Shown in pieces: positions 36,549 through 44,954 of a stretch of DNA of 64,000 nucleotides (its first letter is position 1; each line of letters begins with the position of its first letter). The notes beneath the pieces were generated by a model that was not told where the DNA came from, did not search any database, and saw only the letters and a program-made list of their open reading frames with translations. The position numbers and the translations under genes were made by a program. This DNA comes from Herbaspirillum sp. WKF16 (GTDB taxonomy: Bacteria; Pseudomonadota; Gammaproteobacteria; Burkholderiales; Burkholderiaceae_D). The stretch is taken from assembly GCF_028993615.1 (NCBI RefSeq), contig NZ_CP118632.1:1054001-1118000 (forward strand), given 5' to 3'.

Positions 36549-36944
36549 ATGCGAGCCCGATTCATTTCCTCTTTTTTCATGAAATTCTGGCTGGTCCTGC
36601 TGACCGGCCTGATGCTGGCCGGCCCGGCCCATGCGCGCGGCGCCGAGCCGGGCGCCATTGCCGACGTGACGCTCGACCAGCTGCCGCGCGAAGCCCAGCA
36701 GACCATGGGGCTGATCCGCCAGGGCGGGCCGTTCCCGTACGACAAGGACGGGGCGGTTTTCGGCAACTATGAAGGGGTTTTGCCCAAGCAAAAGCGCGGG
36801 TATTATCACGAATTCACGGTAAAAACCCCCCGTGCGCGCAACCGCGGGGCCCGCAGGATCATCAGCGGGGGCGATCCGAAAGCATCCGGCGAATACTATT
36901 ACACGAGCGACCATTACAAGACGTTCCGCCGGATCCGCGATTGA
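36549..36944 (+). CDS. Secreted barnase-type guanyl-specific ribonuclease
   Basis: 131 residues. A signal peptide (FWLVLLTGLMLAGPAHA) is followed by the microbial RNase fold LPREAQQTMGLIRQGGPFPYDKDGAVFGNYEG. The general base Glu88 (GYYHEFTV), Arg102/103 (NRGARRIISGG) and general acid His122 (YTSDHYKTF) are all present, so it should be an active RNase cleaving after G. The start may be ATG 36549 or 36579; neither has a strong ribosome site. A barstar gene lies 104 bp downstream. The likely role is a secreted or intercellular toxin or nutrient RNase whose cytoplasmic leakage is neutralized by the inhibitor. Confidence 0.9.
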   Translation: MRARFISSFFMKFWLVLLTGLMLAGPAHARGAEPGAIADVTLDQLPREAQQTMGLIRQGGPFPYDKDGAVFGNYEGVLPKQKRGYYHEFTVKTPRARNRGARRIISGGDPKASGEYYYTSDHYKTFRRIRD

Positions 36945-37048
36945 CTGCACGGGCCGATTTCATGCAACGCACGCAGGGCGCCCAGGCCCCGCTTCCAGCC
37001 AGGGATGCAACCACCACTACCGCCTCGTCAATGGATACTGAAGGGAGA

Positions 37049-37447
37049 ATGAGTTTGTTTAAAACGGTGCCGCCAAATATAGTGCAATCGATCCGCGCTT
37101 TCCGCGTGACCGAGCTGCAGGATGAGGCTGCTCGTCTGGAGCAGCACTTTCTCTATGCCTATTGCGCCGAGGCCGTGACCAAACAGCAGGTGCTGGCGAC
37201 GATTGCCACCGCTTTTCATTTTCCCAAGCATTTCGGCAAGAATTTCGATGCCCTGGCCGACTGCCTGACCGATTTGACCTACAAGTCCGGCAAGCAGCCT
37301 GGTTTCGTCGTGGTGCTGGAGCAACTTCCCAACACGCAGAAATTCGACAAGGAAGCCCGCGAGACCCTGCTCGACGTGTTCCGCGATGCGGCCGATTACT
37401 GGGCCGACAAGAAGATTCCGTTCCGGGTTTTCTATTCCTTCCAGTAG
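37049..37447 (+). CDS. Barstar-family ribonuclease inhibitor
   Basis: 132 residues with the barstar core FHFPKHFGKNFDALADCLTDL, in which the Asp residues of NFDALAD correspond to the inhibitory Asp35/Asp39 region of classical barstar. A ribonuclease-facing helix-loop and a C-terminal FRVFYS strand complete the domain. No signal peptide, as expected for a cytoplasmic inhibitor. ATG 37049 has AAGGGAG just upstream; ATG 37031 is in frame but lacks a site. It follows the barnase gene in the same orientation and precedes purN. Confidence 0.92.
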   Translation: MSLFKTVPPNIVQSIRAFRVTELQDEAARLEQHFLYAYCAEAVTKQQVLATIATAFHFPKHFGKNFDALADCLTDLTYKSGKQPGFVVVLEQLPNTQKFDKEARETLLDVFRDAADYWADKKIPFRVFYSFQ

Positions 37448-37536
37448 GTTCCTGCGGGCAACCCGGGGTTGCGTTACGTTTGCGCATGGCGAAAATCGGC
37501 TGCGGCCGGGCTGCCAGCAGGTACAATGCGCACACC

Positions 37537-38175
37537 ATGAGAAGCATTGTCATCCTGATTTCCGGACGCGGCAGCAATATGGAAGCCATCGTCCGCGCCG
37601 CTCAGGCCGAGCAGTGGCCAGCCAGAATATCCGCCGTCATCAGTAACCGCGCCGATGCCAGCGGGCTCGAGTTCGCCGCCCGGCACGGCATCCCGACCGA
37701 GGTCATTCCCAGCAAGGATTACCCCACGCGCGACCAGTTCGACGCCGCGCTGCGCGCCAGGATCGACGCCCACGCTCCCGACCTGGTGGTGCTGGCCGGC
37801 TTCATGCGCATCCTGACCACGCCCTTCGTGGATCACTACAGGGGGCGCATGCTGAACATCCATCCGTCGCTCTTGCCCAGTTTCCCGGGCCTGGCGACGC
37901 ATCGCCAGGCGCTGGCGGTGGGCGTGAAGCTGCATGGCGCCACCGTGCATTTCGTCACGCCCGACCTGGACCACGGTCCCATCGTCGCCCAGGCCTGCGT
38001 GCCGGTGCGCGAGGACGACAGCGAAGAGGCCCTGGCCGAACGCGTGCTGGAACAGGAACATGTGATCTACCCGCGCGCCGTGCGCTGGTTCGTCGAAGGC
38101 CGCCTGGCGCTGGAAGGCGCACGCGCGCGCCTGGCGCCGGCGCTAGCCGGCGAAGCCGCCGTCGTTGCAATCTGA
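37537..38175 (+). CDS. purN: Phosphoribosylglycinamide formyltransferase (GART)
   Basis: 212 residues. Transfers the formyl group from 10-formyl-THF to GAR in purine synthesis. The GAR phosphate loop SGRGSNM at the N-terminus, the catalytic NIHPSLLPSFPG and HGATVHFVTPDLDHGPIV are intact. The protein starts at ATG 37537; no good ribosome site is seen. It is followed 42 bp later by the rsmB-like methyltransferase gene, a frequent betaproteobacterial linkage. Confidence 0.96.
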   Translation: MRSIVILISGRGSNMEAIVRAAQAEQWPARISAVISNRADASGLEFAARHGIPTEVIPSKDYPTRDQFDAALRARIDAHAPDLVVLAGFMRILTTPFVDHYRGRMLNIHPSLLPSFPGLATHRQALAVGVKLHGATVHFVTPDLDHGPIVAQACVPVREDDSEEALAERVLEQEHVIYPRAVRWFVEGRLALEGARARLAPALAGEAAVVAI

Positions 38176-38217
38176 GCCCTTGCGGGCACACCCATTTTTG
38201 AATCTGAAGGACCAAGC

Positions 38218-39480
38218 ATGAGATTGCCTCCCGCGATCATTCCCCATACCGAAGAACTGCTGCGCGAAGTGCTGCGCTTCACCGGCCCGGCCGACGTCAC
38301 GCTGTCGCGCTATTTCCGCGACAACCCCAGGCTGGGCAGCCGCGAACGCGGCGTGATCGCCGAAGGCATCTACGGCCTCTTGCGCAACAAGTCGGTGCTG
38401 ACCAATTTCGCCGAGTCCGGCAGCGGCCCGATGATGCGCCGCCTGGCGCTGCTCGGCCTGGCCGACGCCGTCGGCGCGGAATCGATCAGCGGCCTGCAGG
38501 AAGGCGAGGCCGAATGGCTGGAGCGCGTGGCGCAGATCGACCGCACCCAGCTGCCGGCGCAACTGCGCAGCAACTTGCCGCCGTGGCTGTACGACAAGCT
38601 GGTGGCGCGCATGGGCGAGGCCGCCACGCTGGAGCTGGCCGACGCCATGAACCGCCAGGCGCCGCTGGACCTGCGCGTGAACGCCATCAAGGCCGATCGC
38701 GAGACCGTGATCGCCGAGCTGGCCAAGGCGCCGGTGCTGTGCGAGCCCACGCCCTATTCGCCGCTGGGCCTGCGCGTGATGAAGAAGCCGGCGCTGCAGA
38801 ATATCCCGATCTTCAAGGAAGGCGCCATCGAGGTGCAGGACGAAGGCAGCCAGCTGCTGGCCCAGATCGTCGGCGCCAAGCGCGGCGAGATGGTGGTGGA
38901 CTTCTGCGCCGGCGCCGGCGGCAAGACGCTGGCGCTGGGCGCGCTGATGCGCAACACCGGCCGCCTGTACGCCTTCGACGTCTCCGAGAAGCGCCTGGCC
39001 AAGCTCAAGCCGCGCCTGGCGCGCAGCGGGCTGTCCAACGTGCATCCGGTGGTCATCGCCCACGAGAACGACGCCAAGGTCAAGCGCCTGGCCGGCAAGA
39101 TCGACCGCGTGCTGGTCGACGCGCCGTGCAGCGGCCTGGGCACGCTGCGTCGCAATCCCGACATGAAGTGGCGCCAGACCGTCGAGACCCTGGCCGAGAT
39201 GCGCGCCAAGCAGTCCAGCATCCTGGCCAGCGCCGCGCGCCTGGTGCGTCCGGGCGGCCGCCTGGTGTACGGCACCTGCAGCATCCTGGAGGAGGAGAAC
39301 GACGAGGTGATCGCCGAGTTCCTGCAGGCGCATCCGGACTTCACGCTCAAGCCGATGGGCGAGATCCTGGCCGAGCAGAAGATCGTGCTGGAGATGGGCG
39401 ACTACCTGAAGTTGCTGCCCAACCTGCATCAGACCGACGGCTTCTTCGCAGCCGTGCTGGAACGCCGCGCTCAGGCTTGA
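38218..39480 (+). CDS. RsmB/NOP-family RNA m5C methyltransferase
   Basis: 420 residues. The N-terminal NusB-like/RNA-binding part (about 1-180) is followed by a SAM-dependent methyltransferase with VDFCAGAGGKTLALGALM (motif I), VDAPCSGLGTLRRNPDMKW (motif IV Cys) and VYGTCSILEEEND (motif VI Cys), the two-cysteine mechanism of m5C enzymes. RsmB methylates C967 of 16S rRNA; a different rRNA or tRNA target is possible. AAGGA precedes ATG 38218. The stop codon shares bases with the next start (TGATG), so it is translationally coupled to the PLD gene. Confidence 0.9.
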   Translation: MRLPPAIIPHTEELLREVLRFTGPADVTLSRYFRDNPRLGSRERGVIAEGIYGLLRNKSVLTNFAESGSGPMMRRLALLGLADAVGAESISGLQEGEAEWLERVAQIDRTQLPAQLRSNLPPWLYDKLVARMGEAATLELADAMNRQAPLDLRVNAIKADRETVIAELAKAPVLCEPTPYSPLGLRVMKKPALQNIPIFKEGAIEVQDEGSQLLAQIVGAKRGEMVVDFCAGAGGKTLALGALMRNTGRLYAFDVSEKRLAKLKPRLARSGLSNVHPVVIAHENDAKVKRLAGKIDRVLVDAPCSGLGTLRRNPDMKWRQTVETLAEMRAKQSSILASAARLVRPGGRLVYGTCSILEEENDEVIAEFLQAHPDFTLKPMGEILAEQKIVLEMGDYLKLLPNLHQTDGFFAAVLERRAQA

Positions 39481-40046
39481 TGCGCAGCCTCCTGCGTCGC
39501 TCCATCCCGGCGCTGCTGGCCGGCCTGCTGGCGGCCGGCGCGGCTGCGGGCAAGGAGGCCGCGCCGCCGGCGCTGCCTGCGCAAGGCACGCTGCAAGCCG
39601 CGTTCGCCCCCTGGGACGATATCGAGGGACTGATCGTCGGCCAGCTCGACGGCGCCAGCAGGCAAGTGCTGGTGCAGGCCTACCTGCTCACCAGCCGCCC
39701 CATCACCGATGCGCTGGTGCAGGCCCGCAAGCGCGGCATCGACGTGCGCGTGCTGATGGACGGCGGCCAGCTGGACAAGAACGCCGCCGAGCGCCTGCGG
39801 CAGCTGCGCGAGGCCGGCGTGCCGGTGTGGCTGGAAACGCGCTACCGCAGCGCCCACAACAAGGTCATCGTGATCGATGCCGCGCTGCCTTCGGCCACCG
39901 TGATCACCGGCAGCTTCAACTTCACCTGGTCGGCGCAGCACAAGAACGCCGAGAACCTCCTGGTGCTGGGCCGGAACCCGCCGCTGGCCGCGCGCTACGC
40001 GGCCAACTGGCAGCGCCACCGGGAGGACGCGGAGGCGGCGCCATGA
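39480..40046 (+). CDS. Secreted single-HKD phospholipase D-like protein (Nuc-type)
   Basis: 188 residues. An N-terminal signal-like segment (RRSIPALLAGLLAAGAAAG) precedes one PLD catalytic domain with HxKx4D: His126, Lys128 and Asp133 in SAHNKVIVID, followed by ITGSFNFTWSAQHKNAENLLVL. Single-motif members such as Nuc dimerize to form one active site and cleave DNA or lipid phosphodiesters; the substrate is unknown. It starts within the stop of the rsmB-like gene and its end overlaps the start of the mscS gene (ATGA), so three unrelated functions are coupled. Confidence 0.88.
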   Translation: MRSLLRRSIPALLAGLLAAGAAAGKEAAPPALPAQGTLQAAFAPWDDIEGLIVGQLDGASRQVLVQAYLLTSRPITDALVQARKRGIDVRVLMDGGQLDKNAAERLRQLREAGVPVWLETRYRSAHNKVIVIDAALPSATVITGSFNFTWSAQHKNAENLLVLGRNPPLAARYAANWQRHREDAEAAP

Positions 40047-41401
40047 CCGACCACTTCTTCTCGCTGTTTACCGACTACGAGCCGCTGGCCGTACTGCGCC
40101 AGCTGCTGGCCATCATCGCCTGCGTGCTGGGCGGCGTCGGCCTGTCGCGCTGGCTGCGCGGCATGTTCCGCATCACCGGCGACGAGGCGCAGCAGTCGCT
40201 GGTCATGCAGATCGGCGTCAAGAGCTTCGCCCGCGTGCTCTCGCCGCTGCTGGCGCTGCTGCTTTTGACGGGTGCCTACTACGGCCTCAAGCGCATGGGC
40301 CACCCGGTGTCGCTGTGGGAGATCATGTTCCCGCTGGCCGTGGCCCAGGTGGCGATGCGCTTCGTGTTCTACGTGCTGCGCGGCATCTTCGTGAAGGACG
40401 CCACCGTGGGCGCGCTGCTGCACCTGTCCGAAAAGGCGATCGCGGTGCTGGTGTGGATCTGCGTGCTGCTCTGGATCACCGGCCTGTGGCCGGATTTCGT
40501 CGACTACCTCGACACCACCACGCTGCCGCTGGGCCGCCACAAGGCGTCGCTGCTGACGGTGCTGCAGGCCGTGACCTCGGTGCTGGTGACGCTGATCATC
40601 GCGCTGTGGATAGGGGCGGTGCTGGAAAGCCGCCTGATGAAGTTCAGCGGCATGCACTCCTCGCTGCGCACGGTGGTGGGGCGCATGACCAAGGCGGTGC
40701 TGATCCTGATCGCCTTCCTGGTCAGCCTGTCGCTGGTGGGCATCGACCTGACGGTGCTGTCGGTGTTCGGCGGCGCCCTGGGCGTGGGTATCGGCCTGGG
40801 TTTGCAGAAGATCGCCAGCAGCTATGTGTCGGGCTTCGTGATCCTGCTCGAGCGCAGCATGGTGATCGGCGACATGGTTGCGGTCGAGAAATATTTCGGC
40901 CGGGTCACCCAGATCAACACGCGCTATACGATCCTGGAAGGGCTGGACGGCATCGAGTCGGTCCTGCCCAACGAACTGTTCGTCTCCAACCCGGTGCAGA
41001 ATTATTCCTTGACGCATCGCGTTGTACGTTTGTCCACACAACTTACAATTCTGTACCAGGACGATGTGGAAACCGTCTTGTCTATCATGGAGCAGGCCGC
41101 ACTTGGGGTGCAGCGGGTGTCGCAGCAGACGGCGCCGCAGGCCTTGCTCAACAAGATCGGGGCCGACGGCCTGGATCTGGAGCTGGGGTTCTGGATCACC
41201 GACCCCGAAAACGGGCGGCTCAACGTGATTTCCGATGTCAACAGGGCAATCTGGAAAGCGTTCAAGCAGCATGGGATACAACTGGCGCACGCCAAGCGCG
41301 ACATCCGCATCATGGATGAGCGCAGTTTCCGCCAAAGCATGGCTCCGGAAAATCCCGATGTCCCAAGCGAGAATAATTCGCGTACAATGCGCGGTACTTA
41401 A
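40043..41401 (+). CDS. MscS-family mechanosensitive channel
   Basis: 452-residue inner-membrane channel with several N-terminal helices and the MscS core: pore helix VLSVFGGALGVGIGLGLQKIASSYVSGFVILLERSMVIGDMV followed by a cytoplasmic beta domain (VEKYFGRVTQINTRYTIL, LPNELFVSNPVQNYS). The glycine/alanine-rich pore helix is typical. It releases solutes on hypo-osmotic shock. ATG 40043 overlaps the PLD stop by four bases with GGGAGG upstream. A less GC-biased patch at 41010-41070 lies inside the gene without breaking the frame. Confidence 0.92.
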   Translation: MTDHFFSLFTDYEPLAVLRQLLAIIACVLGGVGLSRWLRGMFRITGDEAQQSLVMQIGVKSFARVLSPLLALLLLTGAYYGLKRMGHPVSLWEIMFPLAVAQVAMRFVFYVLRGIFVKDATVGALLHLSEKAIAVLVWICVLLWITGLWPDFVDYLDTTTLPLGRHKASLLTVLQAVTSVLVTLIIALWIGAVLESRLMKFSGMHSSLRTVVGRMTKAVLILIAFLVSLSLVGIDLTVLSVFGGALGVGIGLGLQKIASSYVSGFVILLERSMVIGDMVAVEKYFGRVTQINTRYTILEGLDGIESVLPNELFVSNPVQNYSLTHRVVRLSTQLTILYQDDVETVLSIMEQAALGVQRVSQQTAPQALLNKIGADGLDLELGFWITDPENGRLNVISDVNRAIWKAFKQHGIQLAHAKRDIRIMDERSFRQSMAPENPDVPSENNSRTMRGT

Positions 41402-41469
41402 AAGAAAATAAAAACATTTTCACGGAACAAGATAGTTTTTCCGATAGCTGTTTTCTATTTGGAGTAGTG

Positions 41470-42666
41470 ATGACCTTTGATGCGATCCTCGACTTTGTTG
41501 CCAACGGCTTGCTGCACGCGAGCGGTTGGCAGATTGTCATTTACACCCTGGTGATGACCCACATCACCATCGTGGGCGTGACACTCTACCTGCATCGTTG
41601 CCAGGCGCATCGCGCGCTCGAACTGCACGCGATCCCAAGCCACTTCTTCCGCCTCTGGCTGTGGATGACCACCGGCATGGTGACCAAGGAATGGGCTGCC
41701 ATCCACCGCAAGCACCACGCCAAGTGCGAGACCGAGGAAGATCCCCACAGCCCGCAGACGCGCGGCATCAACAAGGTGATGTGGCAGGGCGCCGAGCTCT
41801 ACCGCCAGGAGTCCAAGAACGCCGAGACCATGGAGAAATTCGGCCATGGCACCCCGGACGACTGGCTTGAACACAACATCTACAGCAAGTACGGCTGGCA
41901 GGGCGTGGGCATCATGCTGATCATCAACGTGCTGCTGTTCGGCGCCATCGGCCTGGCCGTGTGGGCGGTGCAGATGGCCTGGATCCCGTTCTGGGCGGCC
42001 GGCGTGGTCAATGGCCTGGGCCACTTCTGGGGCTATCGCAACTACGATTGCAACGACGCCGCCACCAACCTGTTCCCGATCGGCATCATCATCGGCGGCG
42101 AAGAGATGCACAACAACCACCACACCTTCGGCACCTCGGCCAAGTTCTCGGCCAAGTGGTATGAGTTCGACATCGGCTGGATGTACATCCGCATCCTCGA
42201 AACCGTCGGCCTGGCCAAGGTCAAGAAGGTTGCGCCGGTGCCCAAGTTCGACAGCAAGAAGGCCGTGGTCGACCTGGAAACCCTGCAGTCGGTGATCTCC
42301 AACCGCTACGACGTGACCGCCAAGTATGCGCGTTCGGTCAAGGCCGCCTGGAAGGACGAACTGGACCACCTGATCGAGAAGGCCAAGCTGGAATCGCGTT
42401 TCCTGAAGTCCTCCAAGAAGCTGCTGCAGCGCGAGCCGGCCAAGCTGGAAGACGGTCAGAAGCAGCAGCTCTCCGAGCTGTTCGCCCACAGCAAGGCGTT
42501 GCAGACCATGCACGAGATGCGCGTCGAACTGGGCGCCATCTGGGAGCGTTCGCACTCGACCCGCGAACAGCTGCTGCACCAGCTGCAAGACTGGTGCGCA
42601 CGCGCCGAGGCTTCCGGCATCACCGCCCTGCGTGAGTTCGCCCAGCGCCTGCGCAGCTACGCCTGA
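41470..42666 (+). CDS. Acyl-CoA / fatty-acid desaturase with C-terminal helical extension
   Basis: 398-residue membrane di-iron desaturase. Histidine boxes are visible: HRCQAH near residue 42, HRKHH near 78 and HNNHH near 218. About four transmembrane helices lie before residue 200. These enzymes insert double bases in acyl chains to control membrane fluidity. Beyond residue 260 a lysine- and glutamate-rich, probably coiled-coil region of about 130 residues is added, which is unlike the short desaturase core. TTGGAG precedes ATG 41470. It is transcribed separately from mscS (68 bp gap) and ends at a terminator. Confidence 0.9.
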   Translation: MTFDAILDFVANGLLHASGWQIVIYTLVMTHITIVGVTLYLHRCQAHRALELHAIPSHFFRLWLWMTTGMVTKEWAAIHRKHHAKCETEEDPHSPQTRGINKVMWQGAELYRQESKNAETMEKFGHGTPDDWLEHNIYSKYGWQGVGIMLIINVLLFGAIGLAVWAVQMAWIPFWAAGVVNGLGHFWGYRNYDCNDAATNLFPIGIIIGGEEMHNNHHTFGTSAKFSAKWYEFDIGWMYIRILETVGLAKVKKVAPVPKFDSKKAVVDLETLQSVISNRYDVTAKYARSVKAAWKDELDHLIEKAKLESRFLKSSKKLLQREPAKLEDGQKQQLSELFAHSKALQTMHEMRVELGAIWERSHSTREQLLHQLQDWCARAEASGITALREFAQRLRSYA

Positions 42667-42696
42667 TCCGGTATCGGCTGTTCATGGCCGAACGAC

Positions 42697-42729
42697 AAAA
42701 CCCCGCAGGTGCGAATCTGCGGGGTTTTT
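42697..42729 (+). terminator. Desaturase terminator
   Basis: AAAACCCCGCAG (42697-42708) pairs with CTGCGGGGTTTT (42717-42728) around an 8-nt loop and runs into five T residues. Confidence 0.93.
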
Positions 42730-42784
42730 GTTTGCCTTGAGCGCTTGTGTTCCGGACATGTACGTGCGGCTCGACGTCAACAGC

Positions 42785-42901
42785 AACGACGCTGGGTCCC
42801 GGCCTGCGCCGGGACGACAGGTAGTAGATGGGCTCAACCCGCAGAGGGCTCAAGCCTCTTCCTCCACGTCGTCCCGGCACAGGCCGGGACCCAGTGTCGT
42901 T
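42785..42901. repeat. Palindromic intergenic repeat, copy 1
   Basis: Two 34-nt arms (42785-42818 and 42868-42901) are inverted copies with few differences, each arm itself containing a GTCCCGGC/GCCGGGAC hairpin. The left arm is identical over all 34 positions to that of copy 3 (50386-50419). It lies between the desaturase terminator and rpmG and encodes nothing. Confidence 0.8.
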
Positions 42902-42965
42902 CATCACATCTCGCAGCCAATAAAAAACCCCGCCGAAGCGGGGTTCTTTATCGAGAGCGGATCAA

Positions 42966-43133
42966 TTACTTGATCTTGGTCTCTTTGTACTCGACGTGCT
43001 TGCGCGCCTTGGGATCGAACTTCATGATGCTGATCTTTTCGGGCGTAGTACGCTTGTTCTTGGTGGTGGTGTAGAAGTGACCGGTACCTGCAGTCGACTC
43101 CAGTTTGATTTTGTCGCGGCCGGATTTCGCCAT
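42966..43133 (-). CDS. rpmG: 50S ribosomal protein L33
   Basis: 55 residues, [30 protein letters not shown]...[13 protein letters not shown], the zinc-free (Cys-less) L33 type. Structural protein of the large subunit near the E site. It is 24 bp downstream of rpmB in the same operon. Confidence 0.97.
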   Translation of the reverse strand: MAKSGRDKIKLESTAGTGHFYTTTKNKRTTPEKISIMKFDPKARKHVEYKETKIK

Positions 43134-43157
43134 GATAGATTTCCTTTACTCTGCTAA

Positions 43158-43394
43158 TTAGACTTTTTCGCCACGAGCACGCAGATCGGCCAGAACGGCA
43201 TCGATGCCGATCTTGTCGATCACACGCAGGCCGGCGTTGGACAAACGCAGCGAAACCCAGCGGTTCTCGGACTCGACGAAAATGCGGCGGTTCTGCAGGT
43301 TGGGCAGGAAGCGACGCTTGGTCTTGTTGTTTGCATGGGAAACGTTGTTGCCGACCATCGGCCCCTTCCCGGTGACTTGGCAGACACGTGCCAT
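43158..43394 (-). CDS. rpmB: 50S ribosomal protein L28
   Basis: 78 residues beginning [34 protein letters not shown], the standard L28 signature. ATG 43394 has AAGGAGC upstream on the minus strand. An in-frame extension of about 74 codons upstream is non-coding. First gene of the rpmB-rpmG operon, driven by the promoter at 43437-43465. Confidence 0.98.
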   Translation of the reverse strand: MARVCQVTGKGPMVGNNVSHANNKTKRRFLPNLQNRRIFVESENRWVSLRLSNAGLRVIDKIGIDAVLADLRARGEKV

Positions 43395-43436
43395 GTTAGT
43401 GCTCCTTAAAAATTTCCGAAATTTGGGAAAAACGAG

Positions 43437-43465
43437 AGTATATGGAAAAAACATCGATTTTTCAA
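43437..43465 (-). promoter_or_regulatory. rpmBG promoter
   Basis: On the minus strand TTGAAA (plus 43460-43465), 17 bp, TATACT (plus 43437-43442), a near-consensus sigma-70 promoter 43 bp upstream of the rpmB ATG in a strongly AT-rich stretch. Confidence 0.85.
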
Positions 43466-43602
43466 TGACTTGCGAAAAACAATGGTGTCTTTGTCTTTTT
43501 GTTGTATTTAACAATCTAATTTCGCGGCCTGGTCCGGCGCCTGTCGCCCAGGCCGGAACCCTTGTTCCATCAGGGTTTGCCCGCGATTTCCTGCGCCGGC
43601 GC

Positions 43603-44277
43603 TCACATCTGGCCATGCTCCGCGAAGGAGTGCGTACGCGTTCCGGCGACCACGAAATGGTCCAGCACCCTCACATCGACCAGCCCCAGCGCCTGCTTCA
43701 GCGCCGCCGTCAGCGCCAGGTCGGCCGCGCTGGGCTGGGGATCGCCGGACGGATGGTTGTGCGCCAGGATCACGGCGGCCGCATTGCGCGCCAGCGCCGC
43801 CTTCACTACTTCCCGCGGATAGACGTTGGCCTGGGTGAGCGTGCCGCGAAACAGCTCCTCCGTTCCGACCAGGTGGTTGCGCACATCCAGGAACAGCACC
43901 ACGAAACATTCATGCGCCTTGCTCTTGAAGAGCAGCTTCAGGTATTGCGCCACCGCCTGGGTGGAGTTGAGCAGGCAGCCATCCTCCAGCACCTCGCCCA
44001 GGGCACGCCGGGCGAGTTCCAGCACGGCTTGCAGCTGCGCATACTTGGCCGGGCCGAGGCCGTTGATCGACGAGAAGGCTTGCAGGCTCGCGCCGAACAG
44101 CGCATCCAGCGAGCCGAAGCGCTGCAGCATCTCGCGCGCCAGGTCGACCGCGCTTTTGCCGGTCACGCCCACGCGCAGGAACACCGCCAGCAACTCGGCG
44201 TCCGACAGCGCCGCCGCACCCTGGCGGATGAGCCGCTCGCGCGGGCGCTGGTCTTCCGGCCAATCAGTGATTGCCAT
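43603..44277 (-). CDS. radC: RadC/JAMM-domain protein
   Basis: 224 residues. N-terminal helix-hairpin-helix part ([25 protein letters not shown]) and C-terminal MPN+/JAMM metalloprotease-like domain with [21 protein letters not shown]. The family was once linked to DNA repair but its biochemical role is uncertain. It is divergent from fkpB. Confidence 0.95.
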   Translation of the reverse strand: MAITDWPEDQRPRERLIRQGAAALSDAELLAVFLRVGVTGKSAVDLAREMLQRFGSLDALFGASLQAFSSINGLGPAKYAQLQAVLELARRALGEVLEDGCLLNSTQAVAQYLKLLFKSKAHECFVVLFLDVRNHLVGTEELFRGTLTQANVYPREVVKAALARNAAAVILAHNHPSGDPQPSAADLALTAALKQALGLVDVRVLDHFVVAGTRTHSFAEHGQM

Positions 44278-44442
44278 ATCGTCATGAAGTAAAAAGGTGA
44301 AAAAAAGGGAGGGGGATGCGCTTGAGCAGGATCAATCATTTCCTGCGACACCGGGCAGGCGGCCCCACCGAGGCGACGCCGCGGGCAAACGTGGCTTACA
44401 ATAGCGGGTTCTTGTGCATCTCTGATTTCCTTTCACTCCCTC

Positions 44443-44898
44443 ATGTCCAGCCCATCCGTCCCGGTCGTCACCGACAACGCCTACCTCACCCTGCATTACC
44501 GCCTGGCCTCGCAGGAGGGTGAAGACATCGTCAGCACCTTCAACGAGAATCCGGCGACGCTGCAGTTCGGCCAGGGGCAGCTGGCACCGTTCCTGGAAGC
44601 TTGCCTGCTGGGCTTGCCGGAAGGCACGCACCAGACCTTCGAGCTGGCGCCGGAAAAGGCCTTCGGCGAACGCAGCGACGAGCTGATCCAGCGCATCTCG
44701 CGCGCCACGCTGGAAGAGAATTCCTCGATGGACGAGGATTACCGCGTGGGCGACCTGGTCGATTTCGCGGCTCCCGGCGGCGGCCGTTTCGCCGGCATCC
44801 TGCGCGCCATCGACGATGAAGGAGCGATCTTCGATTTCAATCATCCTTTGGCGGGCCAAACGCTGAAATTTGAAGTGAAAATCATTGGAATTCTGTAA
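44443..44898 (+). CDS. fkpB: FKBP-type peptidyl-prolyl isomerase (SlpA/FkpB)
   Basis: 151 residues. FKBP fold with a SlyD-like IF insertion: VVTDNAYLTLHYRLASQEGEDIVSTF, GQGQLAPFLEACLLGLPEGTHQTFELAPEKAFGERSDELIQRI and FDFNHPLAGQTLKFEVKIIGIL. Lacks the metal-binding His-rich tail of SlyD, which places it with FkpB. Catalyses proline isomerization and chaperones client proteins. It lies 56 bp before ispH, the same pairing as in E. coli, and is probably co-transcribed. Confidence 0.93.
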   Translation: MSSPSVPVVTDNAYLTLHYRLASQEGEDIVSTFNENPATLQFGQGQLAPFLEACLLGLPEGTHQTFELAPEKAFGERSDELIQRISRATLEENSSMDEDYRVGDLVDFAAPGGGRFAGILRAIDDEGAIFDFNHPLAGQTLKFEVKIIGIL

Positions 44899-44954
44899 TC
44901 CGATCCAACATCGGCAGCACAATGCCAGAGAAGTCTTGAATCAAGGAAGCCACC

